A stretch of 64,000 nucleotides of DNA from Antedon mediterranea (lineage: Eukaryota; Echinodermata; Crinoidea; Comatulida; Antedonidae): contig NC_092672.1 in NCBI RefSeq assembly GCF_964355755.1, positions 25,476,501 through 25,540,500 on the forward strand, written 5' to 3'. Numbering within the stretch: the stretch's first letter is position 1; each line of letters starts with the position of its first letter. The translations under genes and the position numbers were made by a program. Under the pieces are notes generated by a model. It searched no databases, was not told where the DNA came from, and saw only the letters and a list, made by a program, of their open reading frames with translations. Shown one piece after another: positions 1 to 12,130 of this stretch.

Positions 1-809
1 GACAACAATAATAAAACTCAAAGTATGTGATTTACAGTATTTGTACTGTAATAAGCATTCCTGTTGAAAATATGTCATTGCTAAATAAGCTCTCTAAACC
101 GAACTTGCAAACTATTACATAAGCATTTGCGATATGCTGAAATGACAGGCATTTTTTACAAGCAGGTACTATAGTATACTAAATATTTCACTCCAGTCAA
201 TAAATATTTAAATATTTTATAATTTCCCTTAAGTGGTACAGTACTGTAAATTTCTAGACTTGTTAATACAGATTATCAGTAAACAATTAATAGATGCGAA
301 GCCAAATAACCTTAAGAAAGCTTTAAGCCTGGTTTCACCAGAATTATGTGTTAATGGTGAATTCAGCCACTGCCCCAACCCACCTCTTAATTTTAGAAAC
401 ACCTATTTAGTTGAATGAAATACTAACATTTTAATTTAAACGCTTAACTGAATGGCTTAAATGATTTTGAATAACGTATTCATATTTGATTAAAAGTCAT
501 TGTATTCCCTCCCTAAGGGTGCACTGACTGTCACTCAGTCCATGCTGCTACACCGCTTCCTCCATCATGTTCCTCTAAACCGATTTTCATGCTTTGTCGA
601 CCTTCCATGTCATCTTTGGCCATATTCTCTTGCTCTTCTACTATCTGCTTCTAGATGTCATGCTCTCTTTCTTGTTCATCTTTTCTGAGAACATTTCCCA
701 TCCATCTCAACCTCCTCCTCATAACGACTTCCACAAAAGTTTTACTGAGACAGAGGCGTCATTCTATGAGGTATTTTGTGTTTTATTATGATCTGTGTTA
801 TCAATCTAG
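1..809. other. Intron sequence upstream of first visible CCDC62-like exon
   Basis: No exon, RNA gene or clear repeat is visible. Short open frames at 233-418 and 500-843 have no recognisable protein signature. Because the exon at 810 starts with a splice acceptor and encodes an internal part of the protein, this stretch is most likely intron of the same gene. Confidence 0.5.
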
Positions 810-3800
810 GACAAAGATCTTATTGAAGTCTCCACTCATTTGAATGATCTAACAGGCAAACTGAAGAAATTAGATGCAGCATACAAGGTAGGTTAACATA
901 TACTAATAATGTTTATAAGTTGCCAATGAAGAAAATATTTTGAGTTGTAAGATTTGTTTTATTCAATGAATATTATACGGCAAGGATACACTCAGGTATA
1001 TAATAATATATGTGTTGTCCGTCGTTACTGACAATGACGTTGCATGTATGATTCATTGATAAACTGATTCAGAGACTGATTCACATAGATGACTGAAAAT
1101 AGATCACTGGAAGTCAAGTGACTGTTGGTGGTAAGGATGCTGCTTGTCGTCGTTTCCTATCCGCTTCAAGGTGTTTTGATTTTCCTGGTACCCACAAAAC
1201 GCAGCTCAACGCAAAAAGATCCGACATTATCACCCATATCGTTTTTATCTAATTACATACGTTTCGTCAGCTTTATTTTGGCATGTTGTTGCTGCATGAT
1301 TTTCGACTTTGACTTATACGATATAAATCACTAAAGAAGGTGTGTGTCTGGACCTTAAATGACATACCGTATATTTCGGTGTATAAGTCGCACTTTTGAC
1401 ACGCAAATTTGACCTCTAAATTAAGGGTGCGTCTTATACACCGAACATAAAAACCTCACCACACAGAGTGTAAATATCGTCACCTACAGTGTACTAACGT
1501 AACGGCAACCTGCTTCTGCCTAGTTTTCAAGGCATTTTAGCGTGATGTTATACTAAATATGATGAAAAGATTTGTTTATTATGGAGCTGTTTTAGGCGCT
1601 CCGATAAAATTTCATTTGTAAACGTTTACGGTTGGAATAGTATTTATTTATAGCACGATCGCCGACCGCCGTACCCCCAGCGCAAGCCCTTCTTGGCGGC
1701 CACATGTACGGTATTCGACTAGTATATTCTCCAAGTGATTATAGCATGGACCTAGCGTACACACTTCTCGGATACATAGATACTAATCGAATACAATTGT
1801 CCGTGAAAACGTGCGCCCTCTCGAAATGATCGAGCGAGGCTAGCCCACACACGTGCATGTTACACACACGGTCATGCACTCGGATGTTGCGGGTGCGAAA
1901 CTCATGAATAACAAGTTGGAAACAACTTGTTGAGGCTGGGCGTGGCCGAGCCTAGGTAAGAAAAAACCTAAATAAAGCACGCTCTTGTAGATATAACAAA
2001 ATGTATTATTACAATAATATTGATTACAATTTAAAAAAAAACATTGTTTTGATGAAATATAAGGTGCGTCTTATACATCGACGATATAAAAAATACCGAT
2101 ATTTTACTCTCAGTTAGGGAGTGCGTCTTATACACAGGTGCGACTTATACACCGAAATATACGGTAGATTAGAAAGAAGATAGATAGAAGATAGAAATCC
2201 GACTTACAAATAAACATTAAACAGTAATGAATAGGAAAGAATTAGTATGTAATAATATTTTAACGATTGTTTAATAAGGTTTATTTATCATAAGTAGTGT
2301 TAAGTACTTTTTCCATTTATTTTTTAGCAACTGCGAAAGTCAGAAGAAGATGCCAAACAAGGACTTGCACTTTGGAAAGAAAAATTGATTGAATCTGATG
2401 ATGAAAGAGAAAAACTCGAAAGTAATTGCATTATTAATGAGTTAGATACTTTGTTTTACCTCATCACCTCTCTCTCTAAAACAAAAACAATTCTCAAACC
2501 TGTCCCAGAAATAAGACTATCCCAAAACTGGCAACCTAAATCTCTTGCAAAGTTAACAAAAGAAAAACTATTCAACCATAAATAAGTTTTTCTACAACTT
2601 TCGCTAACCACAATATGATGCTAACCATAAAAACACAATGAGAATGCAGTTTCACAAATATATTTTGAGTTTCTTAAGCTTTGTCTACACTATCAAATTA
2701 GTGTGATATGCCCAAATATGTTAGTGATATGATATCATTATGTCCATCAGGGTACATCACATTTTTTCTTGTCACATAAAGTTTGATAGTATAGACAGCT
2801 TTATAGGCTGAAATGCCTTTGTTCAAACTTGCCAAATTTCTGCCTGCTAAAATAATCATTCCCACTGTCGTCGTATTCCAAACAAATATTTTAATTTTAT
2901 TTATCCTAGGTAAATTGCAAGAGCAGATGAAAATAAATGAAGAACAAAATACAGAAATGAATCAAATGAAAGAAGAATATGATGCAATGAAACGAGACAT
3001 GGCTCTTACAGGTATCTTGTTTTAATTCATTACAAATTTTAGAATCTGCATTTTGGTGAGGTGACCTCAAAATGAGCAATAAAAGTGGAGGAAATTTTTT
3101 TTTAAAACAATAAAAATAAAATTTGTTGATTTAGCTTTTTGCTTATTTGTCATTTTCAGTGTTTTGCCTTTATATTAGATTTTTATTTTTAAAAATGGAA
3201 TAACAGTTAGGGGAAAATGGCAAAATCAGCACTGTGGTCATGTTACAAAAAAGCAATTTAGTTTATTTATCTGATAAAACTCCTAAAAAGTAGGAAGCCT
3301 TTTTCCATTTTCTTGTTTGCATACATTTTTAATTCAACCAAAAATTAAACTACATTTAAACTAAGATTCACTTTCTGACTAAAGAAAACATTTTTTCATT
3401 CTCTGGGGTAAAACATTTTACTTTTTCCTTTCTGCCTTCCTATCACCATTACCTCGCCGTTCATAGTCTTATATTTTAAGTTTATAAAATATGTGTATTA
3501 ACTAAAACCTGTTTTTTTAGTCAAACGTCAACTACTTTTTGCGACACGAAATGACAATAAATTCTCAGGATTGTTTGATTCCCGCAAAATATTCACCTAG
3601 TGGAAAACAGACTTGTTTCTTTAAATTGGAAAATAAACAATTTCTCATTTCTATTGTAGTTGAACGAGATAAACGCAAAGACCAGCTTTTGGAATTGCAA
3701 CGATCCAAGCAAGAACGCACTGATTCAGAGCTTACTAATTTACGACAGATATATGAGCGACAGCAACGAGATGTCGCCCTCTTACAGCTAAATCTGGACA

Positions 3801-6577
3801 GTAAACAAGAATTACTGAAGCAGCAAAGTAACTCTTTTAAAATATCTCCGTAAGTTAACCATATCTTTGTAAGCTAAATAAAAGGAAAAATGTTAGAAGA
3901 TGTTTATAACAGTTTTTGTAGAATTGTTGTAATTGAAAAATACTAGTGGTTAATTATTATACAAATAATGAATGTTTATGAGTTGAATGGTGAGAATATT
4001 TTATGAGTTGACTGTTAAGTTCAATAGAACAGGTTTTAAACGAATAAAAATATTCTAGCCATTCAACAAAAATACAAGACATTCATTAAATAGTGACCGA
4101 CCATCAAACTACACTATACTACTACCACCAATTCATTGTGCGCATGCGGAGATATTGGGACGCGATCATTACTTCCACCTGACATAGTTTTGATGGATTG
4201 TAGGTCAGGTGACGACCAATGACACATCGATTGACCTGACGTAGTTAGGTTTCCATAATTTCCATAATTCGCAACCTCTCTATTTGTTTGATAACAAACA
4301 TTGATTTTTGGCCGCAGCAGCAGTTATAGACGGCGCACTCTACAAACGAGTTTTGTGTCACAATTTACATGCATATTGCATTATAAAACAGTATCAATTT
4401 TTTTACAAAAAGATGGGTATGCAATAGTACCTTTAATCATTTAAATGCATGGCACAAATCAACCATAGCAATTGGATACACAATCATTACATAATCTCAA
4501 TTTTGTAGGCAGGTGAACTTCTTGTTGTTGCTAGCAAGAAAAGTAAATATCTCTGTGCTTTAAAGCTCAGGTACAGGCATGAATTTTAAATATAATATTT
4601 GGTTAATTGTATATTATTCAAATATTTGTAACAGAAATCAAGATGAAAAAACACAAATTTCCCTTCATGGTCAAATACAAAATTTGGCAAAATTCTTCCA
4701 TAAAAACCAGGAAGACTTTTTTTCAGTAGTTAGATAGGTAACCTAATGTAATAAAATGTCTGGTGACTTCCTAGAAGGTGAAAAAAGATGGTGGATATAC
4801 GGTGGATAATTTTTGCTATAGCATGAAAATAAAAATCTGAAGTTGAATAAAAATACCAGATATGTAATATTCAAGTTATATTACCTACATTTAGTCATCT
4901 GATAACATTTTTTACCACACCGTTTAGTTTTCATAGCTTTTTAAAATGCCTTTATTTACAAAATTTGTGTACAAAAGAATAGAGATTTTACTGTGTAATT
5001 TGAACTATCCCCCCACTGATAAGAAAGTGCTTATTTTCAACAAGCTCATGTAACACAAATAAAATCCCAAAAATTATGAAACATAGGTGGAAACTATAGA
5101 TCGATAATTATTGGAATATATGATCAATAGAATTTTTTACCCGCACCTGGCCTTTAAAGCTATGGAATGTGGAGAATTGGAAAAGAAATTCAAATAATAT
5201 TTGAATATTTATTTTCAGGTTGAAAGACGATACATCACCATCTACCTCACCATCTAAACATTCATCCAGCAGGATTTCAAACGGTGAACATGCTAGTCCT
5301 AGTATTAGTAGCAGCCTTCAAAATACTCCAGAAAAGGCAAACAGTAGTGGCGATACAGATGATCTACTCTCTGTCCAGTCTGAGGTAATGGGAGCTTTCT
5401 AAACTACGGCATGTTAGGTCATTGTGCCCATGCAGAGTTATTGGTACATGTGCCCTTGCTCCTCACCTCAAAGCAGGTTTCTAGGTCCAGACGATGACTA
5501 ACGACACATCAATTGACCTGACCTAGGTTGGTCATTTATTGTCGTTCATTGCAAATCAAAAACTTCCCACTAAAAACTACTGCATATATGCTATGTTGCT
5601 TTTGAAATTGATTACATACAGTCCTAGAAAAGATGCTTGCCCCATTGTGGGTACCCCGATCTCCTCCTCCTCCTCTCCAGGACGGTTTCAACTGTAATTT
5701 AAAACCTTCACAGTACAAATTCTGATCACTTTGATAACACAAACCCAGAGGTGATATAACTGCAGTTTATAACCTTCCAATGCAATCATTTTGATACCCC
5801 ATGTGTATGAATGCGTGCAATATGAAAATTTGAAAAAAAAATTAGTGAAAATTGTGAATTTAGATGCCATTTTGCCCACTATGTTGGATCCAAGATGGCG
5901 GCGGATAATGTTCAAAAACCTTTGGTGAAAGTGAAGTTTAATTGCTTTCATTGAGTGATTATAAAAATAATAATAAGCACATTAAAATAGTTTCTATCGA
6001 TTCATCAACAATGATGATTTTCTAATAATAATTTCTTGGCTTCAAAGAGCACATAGTGTTTGAAGCACCATAGAAACCCCGCACCTTCTCCCAAAAGTAT
6101 ATTGTATTCAGCAGTGTCCTTCTGAACATCTCCCATCTCTATTTTTTTCTTTTGCTTTATTTGTAGATGAACGGATCACCAACAAGTAAACTTCATCGGC
6201 TTCTGACAGAATCCAGACAAATGGTTCAAAGTCTAGAGCAAACGACTCTACCTCCATATTTTCCATCCAGAAAGGTCTGTTTAAACCTTGATATGTATTG
6301 GTTATATTAATGCTTGGAGTGAGGTGACAAATTATGCGGCTAAAAAAGCTAATACTAACTTCTATTTATTGAGCCTGTGAATATGTCCGCTTCAGATCAA
6401 TTTATTAATTAATTATTATAGTTTTTCCATATGCTGGAAGTAAAGTACTCATAATTTTTATATTATATAAAATATTATTTGTGTACTTTCAGCAAAAGCA
6501 ATTTTACTATTATATATGTAGTATAACATATGATAATACATTATTTATTTATGTTATAGAATGTCAGCCCAAGTTGA
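810..6577 (+). CDS. CCDC62: CCDC62-like coiled-coil protein, C-terminal exons (5' end outside window)
   Basis: Seven exons with consistent phases: 810-887, 2328-2421, 2910-3011, 3660-3849, 5219-5384, 6167-6274 and 6560-6577 (TGA), giving 251 visible residues. The first four exons encode a charged coiled coil. Exon 4, read across the exon 3/4 junction, begins VERDKRKDQLL and continues SKQERTDSELTNLRQIY, which matches the vertebrate CCDC62 signature. Exon 6 encodes SPTSKLHRLLTESRQMV, the conserved CCDC62 C-terminal motif. Exon 5 is Ser/Thr-rich and low complexity. In mammals CCDC62 is a testis-enriched protein linked to nuclear-receptor coactivation and acrosome formation; function here is inferred from orthology. 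The stretch between coiled coil and C-terminal motif is about 60 residues, far shorter than I recall for the human protein. The last exon (NVSPS-stop) is tiny and is the least certain. Donors and acceptors are GT/AG throughout. Confidence 0.85.
1365..2166. mobile_element. Non-autonomous DNA transposon with 'TATTTCGGTGTATAAG' termini
   Basis: The left end TACCGTATATTTCGGTGTAT is answered by its inverted copy ending at 2166, about 30 bp with few mismatches. Subterminal copies of the words GTGCGTCTTATACA and GCGACTTATACACC recur near both ends. No transposase frame is present. It lies in the intron between CCDC62-like exons 810-887 and 2328-2421. A target duplication was not convincing, so the superfamily is left open. 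Confidence 0.75.
2674..2803. mobile_element. MITE, AGCTTTGTCTACACTATCAAA family (copy 1)
   Basis: Terminal inverted repeats AGCTTTGTCTACACTATCAA and TTTGATAGTATAGACAGCT, bounded by TTA on both sides as a likely target duplication. About 130 bp, intronic. A second copy lies at 57051-57215, just upstream of the RING gene exon. Confidence 0.75.
3958..4092. mobile_element. MITE fragment with ATACAAATAATGAATG terminus
   Basis: The left end ATACAAATAATGAATG and the right end ATACAAGACATTCATTA are imperfect inverted repeats. The same terminus opens the long hairpin at 29679-29842, so the two are probably one family. Intronic in the CCDC62-like gene. Confidence 0.55.
4115..4260. repeat. Dispersed repeat shared with 5412-5535
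   Basis: Shares the words CATTGTGC.CATGC.GAG, ATTGACCTGAC and ACGACACATC-type segments, in the same order, with 5412-5535. Both lie in introns of the CCDC62-like gene. No coding potential. Likely two diverged copies of one short element. Confidence 0.5.
5412..5535. repeat. Dispersed repeat shared with 4115-4260
   Basis: Second copy of the repeat described at 4115-4260, starting 28 bp after the donor of exon 5219-5384. It carries CATTGTGCCCATGCAGAG and AATTGACCTGACCTAGG. Confidence 0.5.
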
Positions 6578-6715
6578 ACTGAGAATATCTGACCTTTTTT
6601 CCTCCAATCCTGCACACCATCTGGGACGTTCATTCTTGATTTGAATCCGCTTTGAATAATAACAAGTTGTGAGGACCTTTGAAATCTCAAGACAAATTTA
6701 TAACATTGGGACATT

Positions 6716-8150
6716 TTACGGTAACTGCAGTATTTTGATTGCATTCCATAGTTGTTGCAAACCTGAAGGTTGCATTGCAAAATGGTTGCATTCTATAGTG
6801 GTTGCAAACCTGAAGGTTGCATTGCAAAATGGTTGCATTCTATAGTGGTTGCAAACCTGAATGGTTGCATTGCAAAATGGTTGCATTGTATAGTGGTTGC
6901 AAACCTGAATTCTGGCATTCCATAATGGTTGCGTTTTATAGTGGTTGCAAACCTGAATGTTTGCATTCCATAATGGTTGCATTCCTTAGTGGTTGCAAAC
7001 CTGAATGGTTGCATTACATAATGGTTGCATTCTATAGTGGTTGCAAACCTAAATTCTTGCATTCCATAATAGTTGCATTCTATAGTGGTTGCAAACCTGA
7101 ATGTTTGCATTCCATAATGGTTGCATTCCTTAGTGGTTGCAAACCTGAATGGTTGCATTACATAATGGTTGCATTCTATAGTGGTTGCAAACCTAAATTC
7201 TTGCATTCCATAATAGTTGCATTCTATAGTGGATGCAAACCTGAATGTTTGCATTCCATAATGGTTGCATTCCTTAGTGGTTGCAAACCTGAATGGTTGC
7301 ATTACATAATGGTTGCATTCTATAGTGGTTGCAAACCTAAATTCTTGCATTCCATAATAGTTGCATTCCTTAGTGGTTGCAAACCTGAATGGTTGCATTA
7401 CATAATAGTTGCATTCTATAGTGGTTGCAAACCTGAATGGTTGCATTACATAATAGTTGCATTCTATAGTGGTTGCACACCTGAATTCTTCCTTTCTATA
7501 ATGGTTGCATTCCATAGGGGTTGATAAACCTGAATGGTTGCATTCCATAATGGTTGCATTCTATAGTGGTTGCAAACCTGAATTCTTGCATTCCATAATG
7601 GTTGCATTTTATAGTGGTTGCAAACCTGAATGTTTGCATTCCATAATGGTTGCATTCCATAGTGGTTGCATTCCATAGTGGTTGCAAACCTGAATGGTTG
7701 CGTTCCATAATGGTTGCATTCCATAGTGGTTCCAAACCTGAATGGTTGCATTCCATAATGGTTGCATTCCATAGTGGTTCCAAACCAAAATGGTTGCATT
7801 CCATAGTGGTTGCAAACCTGGATGATTGCATTCCATAATTGTTGCATTCCATAATGTTTGCATTGTATAGTGGTTGCAAACCTGAATTCTTGCTTTCCAT
7901 AATTGTTGCATTCCATAATGTTTGCATTGTATAGTGGTTGCAAACCTGAATTCTTGCATTCCATAATGGTTGCATTCCATAATGGTTGCAAACCTGAATT
8001 CTTGCTTTCCATAATGGTTGCATTCCATAATGGTAGCATTCTATAGTAGCTGCAAACCTGAATGGTTGCATTCCATAATTGTTATTACATTCAATAACAA
8101 TTGCATAATGTTTTCATTGCACACTGGATGCTTTCTATAATGGTTGCATT
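6716..8150. repeat. 48-bp minisatellite built from three 16-bp submotifs
   Basis: About 30 copies of a unit made of TGGTTGCATTCCATAA, TGGTTGCATTCTATAG and TGGTTGCAAACCTGAA. Each submotif is 16 bp and starts TGGTTGCA, so the 48-bp unit arose by triplication of a 16-mer. Because 48 is a multiple of three, long open frames (235 to 251 residues) run through it on both strands; I read these as by-products of the repeat. It begins about 140 bp after the predicted CCDC62-like stop codon, so it may lie in the 3' UTR or just downstream. After 7600 the order becomes irregular, with extra or missing 16-mers. Confidence 0.9.
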
Positions 8151-9615
8151 TTACAGACTGGTTGTACATATATCAAAAGTACTAGTAATGTCAGTACTGT
8201 CGTTTTATAATGTATTTTTAAATTGTTTTTAAAACTGTTTTTGTTTTGAGGCTGTAGATATTGTCATTATGACGTGTTTATGATTTGTGGTTTTTTGTAG
8301 TTTCTGTTTTGTTTCCGTGATAAATTGTTATTAGTAATACAGTACTCTGTAACTAGTATTTTTTTAACGAAGTGCAGGTTAAAAAGCATGCACTATAAAT
8401 GTCAACATGTGAATCTAATTTTTTACCTTGATTATGTAAATTTGTATAAATACTGAAAAATGAAATTAAAACAAATTAAATGAAAGTATTAAACATTAGA
8501 ATAGATTTTGAACATAGGTGCTATTCTCCAGGAACAAAATTATTGACATTTTACCAAAAAATGATAAGTTGATATGAATAGATAAGTGGAGTTAGCTTAG
8601 TGGTTGGATTAATTACTCCACTACTATTGTAGCACGGATACTTTACACCTTTACGTCTTATGCCTATCGAGTAAAAAGATAATCTGCGCACACTCAGAAA
8701 CACTAGAGCATGCGTAGAATAATCTTTTTACTTGTGTAAACGGAATATTGAGACTCGATTTATTTGCCACGCCGATGCGCGTCAGAACCTAGGCAGGTGT
8801 GTAAAAGATCATTAAGACTTTTTTTATGCAAGTTCCTTTTGTGTGCGTGACATATGTCTGTTGTTTTTTCAATCATTGTCAGTATTATATTCGGACAATT
8901 ATGTGTTTGCTATTTCTCCAAATAAAATAGATGAACAATAATACAGTAATATGTGCTACGACGAACCCACCACAATGCAGTATTAATGTTTATTCTATGG
9001 CAAACCTGATAGTAATGTAATTATATGTTAATTAAGGTTTACAAATAGAATTTCCTCTCTTTAAGATTAAAAAATTCATTTGTCATTGTTTGCAGTATAA
9101 TTTATTCATATTGTTTATTAGAATACTCATATTTATGAAATTTCAAAGAAAAAAGAGTGTAGGAATGTGTACTGTACAATACGATTTCCTGAATTAGGGC
9201 ATCCGTAACAATAGACTGTATTTTAAATAGAATTAGTGGATTGCATTGTTTTTGTTAAGCCTATAGCTCATATGGACATTACTGTGATTGCGTGCGATTC
9301 GTACCCAGATCGAAACATCGCTAGTTATGTCAAAACTAATACAGTATAAACTTATAAAGTTAAATTAACTATGTCCCTTCTGTTATTTCAAATCCGATCA
9401 GACAGTAGTTAAGGTTGCTACACACTAATTGTTCTATTATCTACCTGTATATACCTGTATATATAATTTTCTTGAGAACTTATATATAGAAATAGAGAAG
9501 GCCCAAGTTAAGATTTATTTTGTCAAATCAACACACCGAATAGTACATTCTTTGCCATTCAATATCACATGCCGTTCCGTTTTTTATTTCTTAGTTCAAT
9601 TCAATTAAACGGTCA
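8151..9615. other. Intergenic, no gene seen
   Basis: AT-rich sequence without exons or recognisable coding frames. The only structure seen is an inverted repeat at about 8671-8743, with arms AGTAAAAAGAT.ATCT and AGAATAATCTTTTTACT, possibly the core of a small MITE. Confidence 0.5.
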
Positions 9616-9617
9616 GT

Positions 9618-9727
9618 TTAAGCTTAGTTTCCCACTAGGAGGCAACGCAAAGATGTAAGCGCAATGACAAGAAACAGTTTTTTTAATTTCTTGCTCGATC
9701 GTATGTCCTAGTGGGAATCAAACTTTA
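9618..9727. mobile_element. MITE, TTGGTTCCCACTAG family (short copy)
   Basis: Ends AAGCTTAGTTTCCCACTAG and CTAGTGGGAATCAAACTT are inverted repeats, flanked by TTA-like bases. The family signature inside is GCAACGCAAAGATGTAAGCG. About 110 bp, so internally deleted compared with the copy at 23251-23430. Confidence 0.65.
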
Positions 9728-9799
9728 TAATTAATTTTTTTTTGTTACACGATGGGATATAAAGTAATGCGCGACCACGACTACCGGTTATCTGCGGGT

Positions 9800-9948
9800 A
9801 TAAACTGCAAAACTAGAGACGCAACGCAACGATGTAACGTAGCGTAAGTGATTTGACCAATCACAAGCGATGGAATATTCGAACATTGGTCAACTCGCTT
9901 GCTTTACGTCTACGTCCCTGCGTGGCGTTCCAGTGGAAACCAGTATTT
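9800..9948. mobile_element. MITE, ACGCAACGCAA family (diverged copy)
   Basis: Carries the family core GACGCAACGCAACGATGTAA, then TTTGACCAATCACAAGCGAT, then the inverted half TTGCTTTACGTCTACGTCC. Terminal bases have drifted from the TTGGTTCCCACTAG consensus. About 150 bp. Confidence 0.6.
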
Positions 9949-10267
9949 AAAGGTAACATTCTATCTTTCAATTCTCCCCGTTCAACTAATAAATATGCAT
10001 TACAATAATTTGTATTTTAACGTACATACACAGTATGTGTGAATTGCTCCCCCCCCCCCCCTCTCGCCGGATATGGTATGGTCCAGTACTTATATTTTAG
10101 ATTGTTGTGATGTGATTTTGCTAGCCCTGAAAATATATGTTTATGATGAAATGTTATTCGTTCAAGTACTGTCATGTCAAGCGTTATTCTATAATCAGTT
10201 TTGTTCCTTGTTTCGCTATACTGTACTACATTCCGTGTTTGTGCATCCACTTGGTGGTTACATTTCT

Positions 10268-10320
10268 ACGGGGTGCCGTCCGTCATATATTTGCATAATC
10301 GATGGCGAAAGACAAAAAAA
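10268..10320. repeat. Short direct repeat, ACGGGGTGCCGTCCG (left member)
   Basis: CTACGGGGTGCCGTCCG followed by a diverged stretch ending GACAAAAA. A related segment with ATACGGGGCGCCGTCCG lies at 14075-14135. The pair brackets the TGACGTCA-rich tandem repeats, which may mark the ends of one larger element. Confidence 0.4.
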
Positions 10321-10631
10321 AAAAATGATTGCGCTATATCAAACCATAGTTAGGGCGTATATAATTAGTAGACTGACTGATTTTTATAATATTTTTTATA
10401 AAAAAAAACCAATAATGGTAAGACAAGCTATGGTTTGACAAACCATAGTTCATTGTAAAGGCCAATACACAGACGAGCGGTAACGTTTTTTATGTTTTAA
10501 TACTCATTACTCATCACAATATTCTTTACATTTTCCAAACCATTGTGTCCAAATTTTGATCAATTATTGTCGTACCGGGTTTCTAAGATCAAGTTTAAAA
10601 TGGTGGTGTTCTTGACAAAAGCCAAAATAAA

Positions 10632-12130
10632 CTAGACATGAAACTCATCACTTTGACGAGTTAGTTATCCGTACCACGACAAACACCACGTGCACGTCAT
10701 ACGTTGGAATATTGCACACAGATAAAGATTATGGCATTATGACAAGAACTGAAGAATATGATATGCTGTTAGTGCTGAATTCTGTCAATTTTGTGTCATA
10801 TAGTATATACATGCAAACAGTATAATCTGTATACATATTACATACAGTGTAGAATAGGTGAAATTACGGGATCCGCCATTTATTCCAATTTTTAACATGG
10901 CGACGGTATCAAAATGAAACACTTAGATAGCAATTTCAGAAGGAAATTATCTTAGGAATAACATATTAACGTGTAGAAGAAATTTGAATACGTAAAATAT
11001 AGATGCGCACCCTTTTAAATGTGATGAACTATTACGCAAAATATGAAAATACAACTTTTTTTATTCAACTGGCCATATGATGACGTCACAACATCCGATT
11101 GGCAAAATGTTTACATGAATTCGTATCTACAATCCAATAGCTTCCAGAAAACGTTTTAATCTCTATTATCACATTTTATTCTTACGAGCTATTACAGAAT
11201 AAAATTTACTGTAAAGATGAAATTAATGACCCACGTAATTAAAATTTTTAGGCATGATGACGTCATAAAAATTAAAATATTTTTATCTCATGCTAAAGAA
11301 AGTTGATTGACCTACACAATATATAAATGTAGGAGAAAAAGGAATACAGATAAGCGTGATGCGCTTCATTGAATGTGATGAGCAATAACGAAAGAGACAA
11401 AAATCCTATATTTTACATTCGTGTGGCCATACGATGACGTCACAATGTTTTTTTAGCCTTATCGATGCATGATCTGATATCTACAACTCATCAACTTCTA
11501 GATTTTGTAATAAAAATAAACGGTTCACGGTTTACTTTAGAAACTATGACTGTTTAAAAAAAGACAACATTTTGACGATTTTTTAAGCTTTTTCATAAAA
11601 AACGCGCATGAAATGTTTAATTCAACGTGTTCGTATGGCGTTATTTAAATTTGAAAAGGTCTAAATTGTTTTCAAAATTACTAGGAAAGGCTTGAAAAAT
11701 ATAATTCAAGAGAAAAAAATATGTTTTTAACGCTACGTGCGCACCGCGTGCGTAAAAATTTGCGCGCACGTGGGAATTTTTGACATGCTCAAAATGACAA
11801 GAAACGCATAAAAAGTTGATTAGAAATTAATTTTGTGCGCGCGTAACTTCTTGTGAAACATGCCATTTTTAATCCGTAGAAAGTTTGCCCCTGATATGAC
11901 TTAAATTTTGTCAAAGTGTCAATACTAAATGACTTTTGGTTTTTAATCTATGATCAATCATTGAAATTCATAAAATTGCGCGTAAGTCACGTTGCGCAAC
12001 TATGACGTCATTCAAAAATAGGAGGTGCACAACTTCACGTAAATGCCCATATGTTGTCAAAGTTATGAAATGTTATGTTTACACATTTTAGAGAAACGCG
12101 ATCCACAAAAAGGAAGGATGGAAAGAAGAA
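10632..12130. repeat. 1.5-kb tandem repeat unit, copy 1, rich in TGACGTCA
   Basis: The unit opens CTAGACATGAAACTC and the same sequence recurs at 12131, giving a period near 1499 bp. It contains perfect TGACGTCA palindromes at about 11091, 11258, 11435 and 12003. Two internal sub-repeats of the GTGATGA...TGGCCATA.GATGACGTCAC type lie about 340 bp apart. No coding frame longer than chance is present. TGACGTCA is the CREB/ATF consensus; whether it is bound here is unknown. Confidence 0.8.

Noticed and set aside
6793-7548. Long open frames (up to 251 residues) on both strands at 6.8-8.1 kb
   Set aside because: They are produced by a 48-bp repeat whose length is a multiple of three. Repetitive protein in every frame and strand argues against a gene.
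8587-8640. tRNA-like A box, GTTAGCTTAGTGGTTGGATTA
   Set aside because: No matching B box follows within the needed distance.
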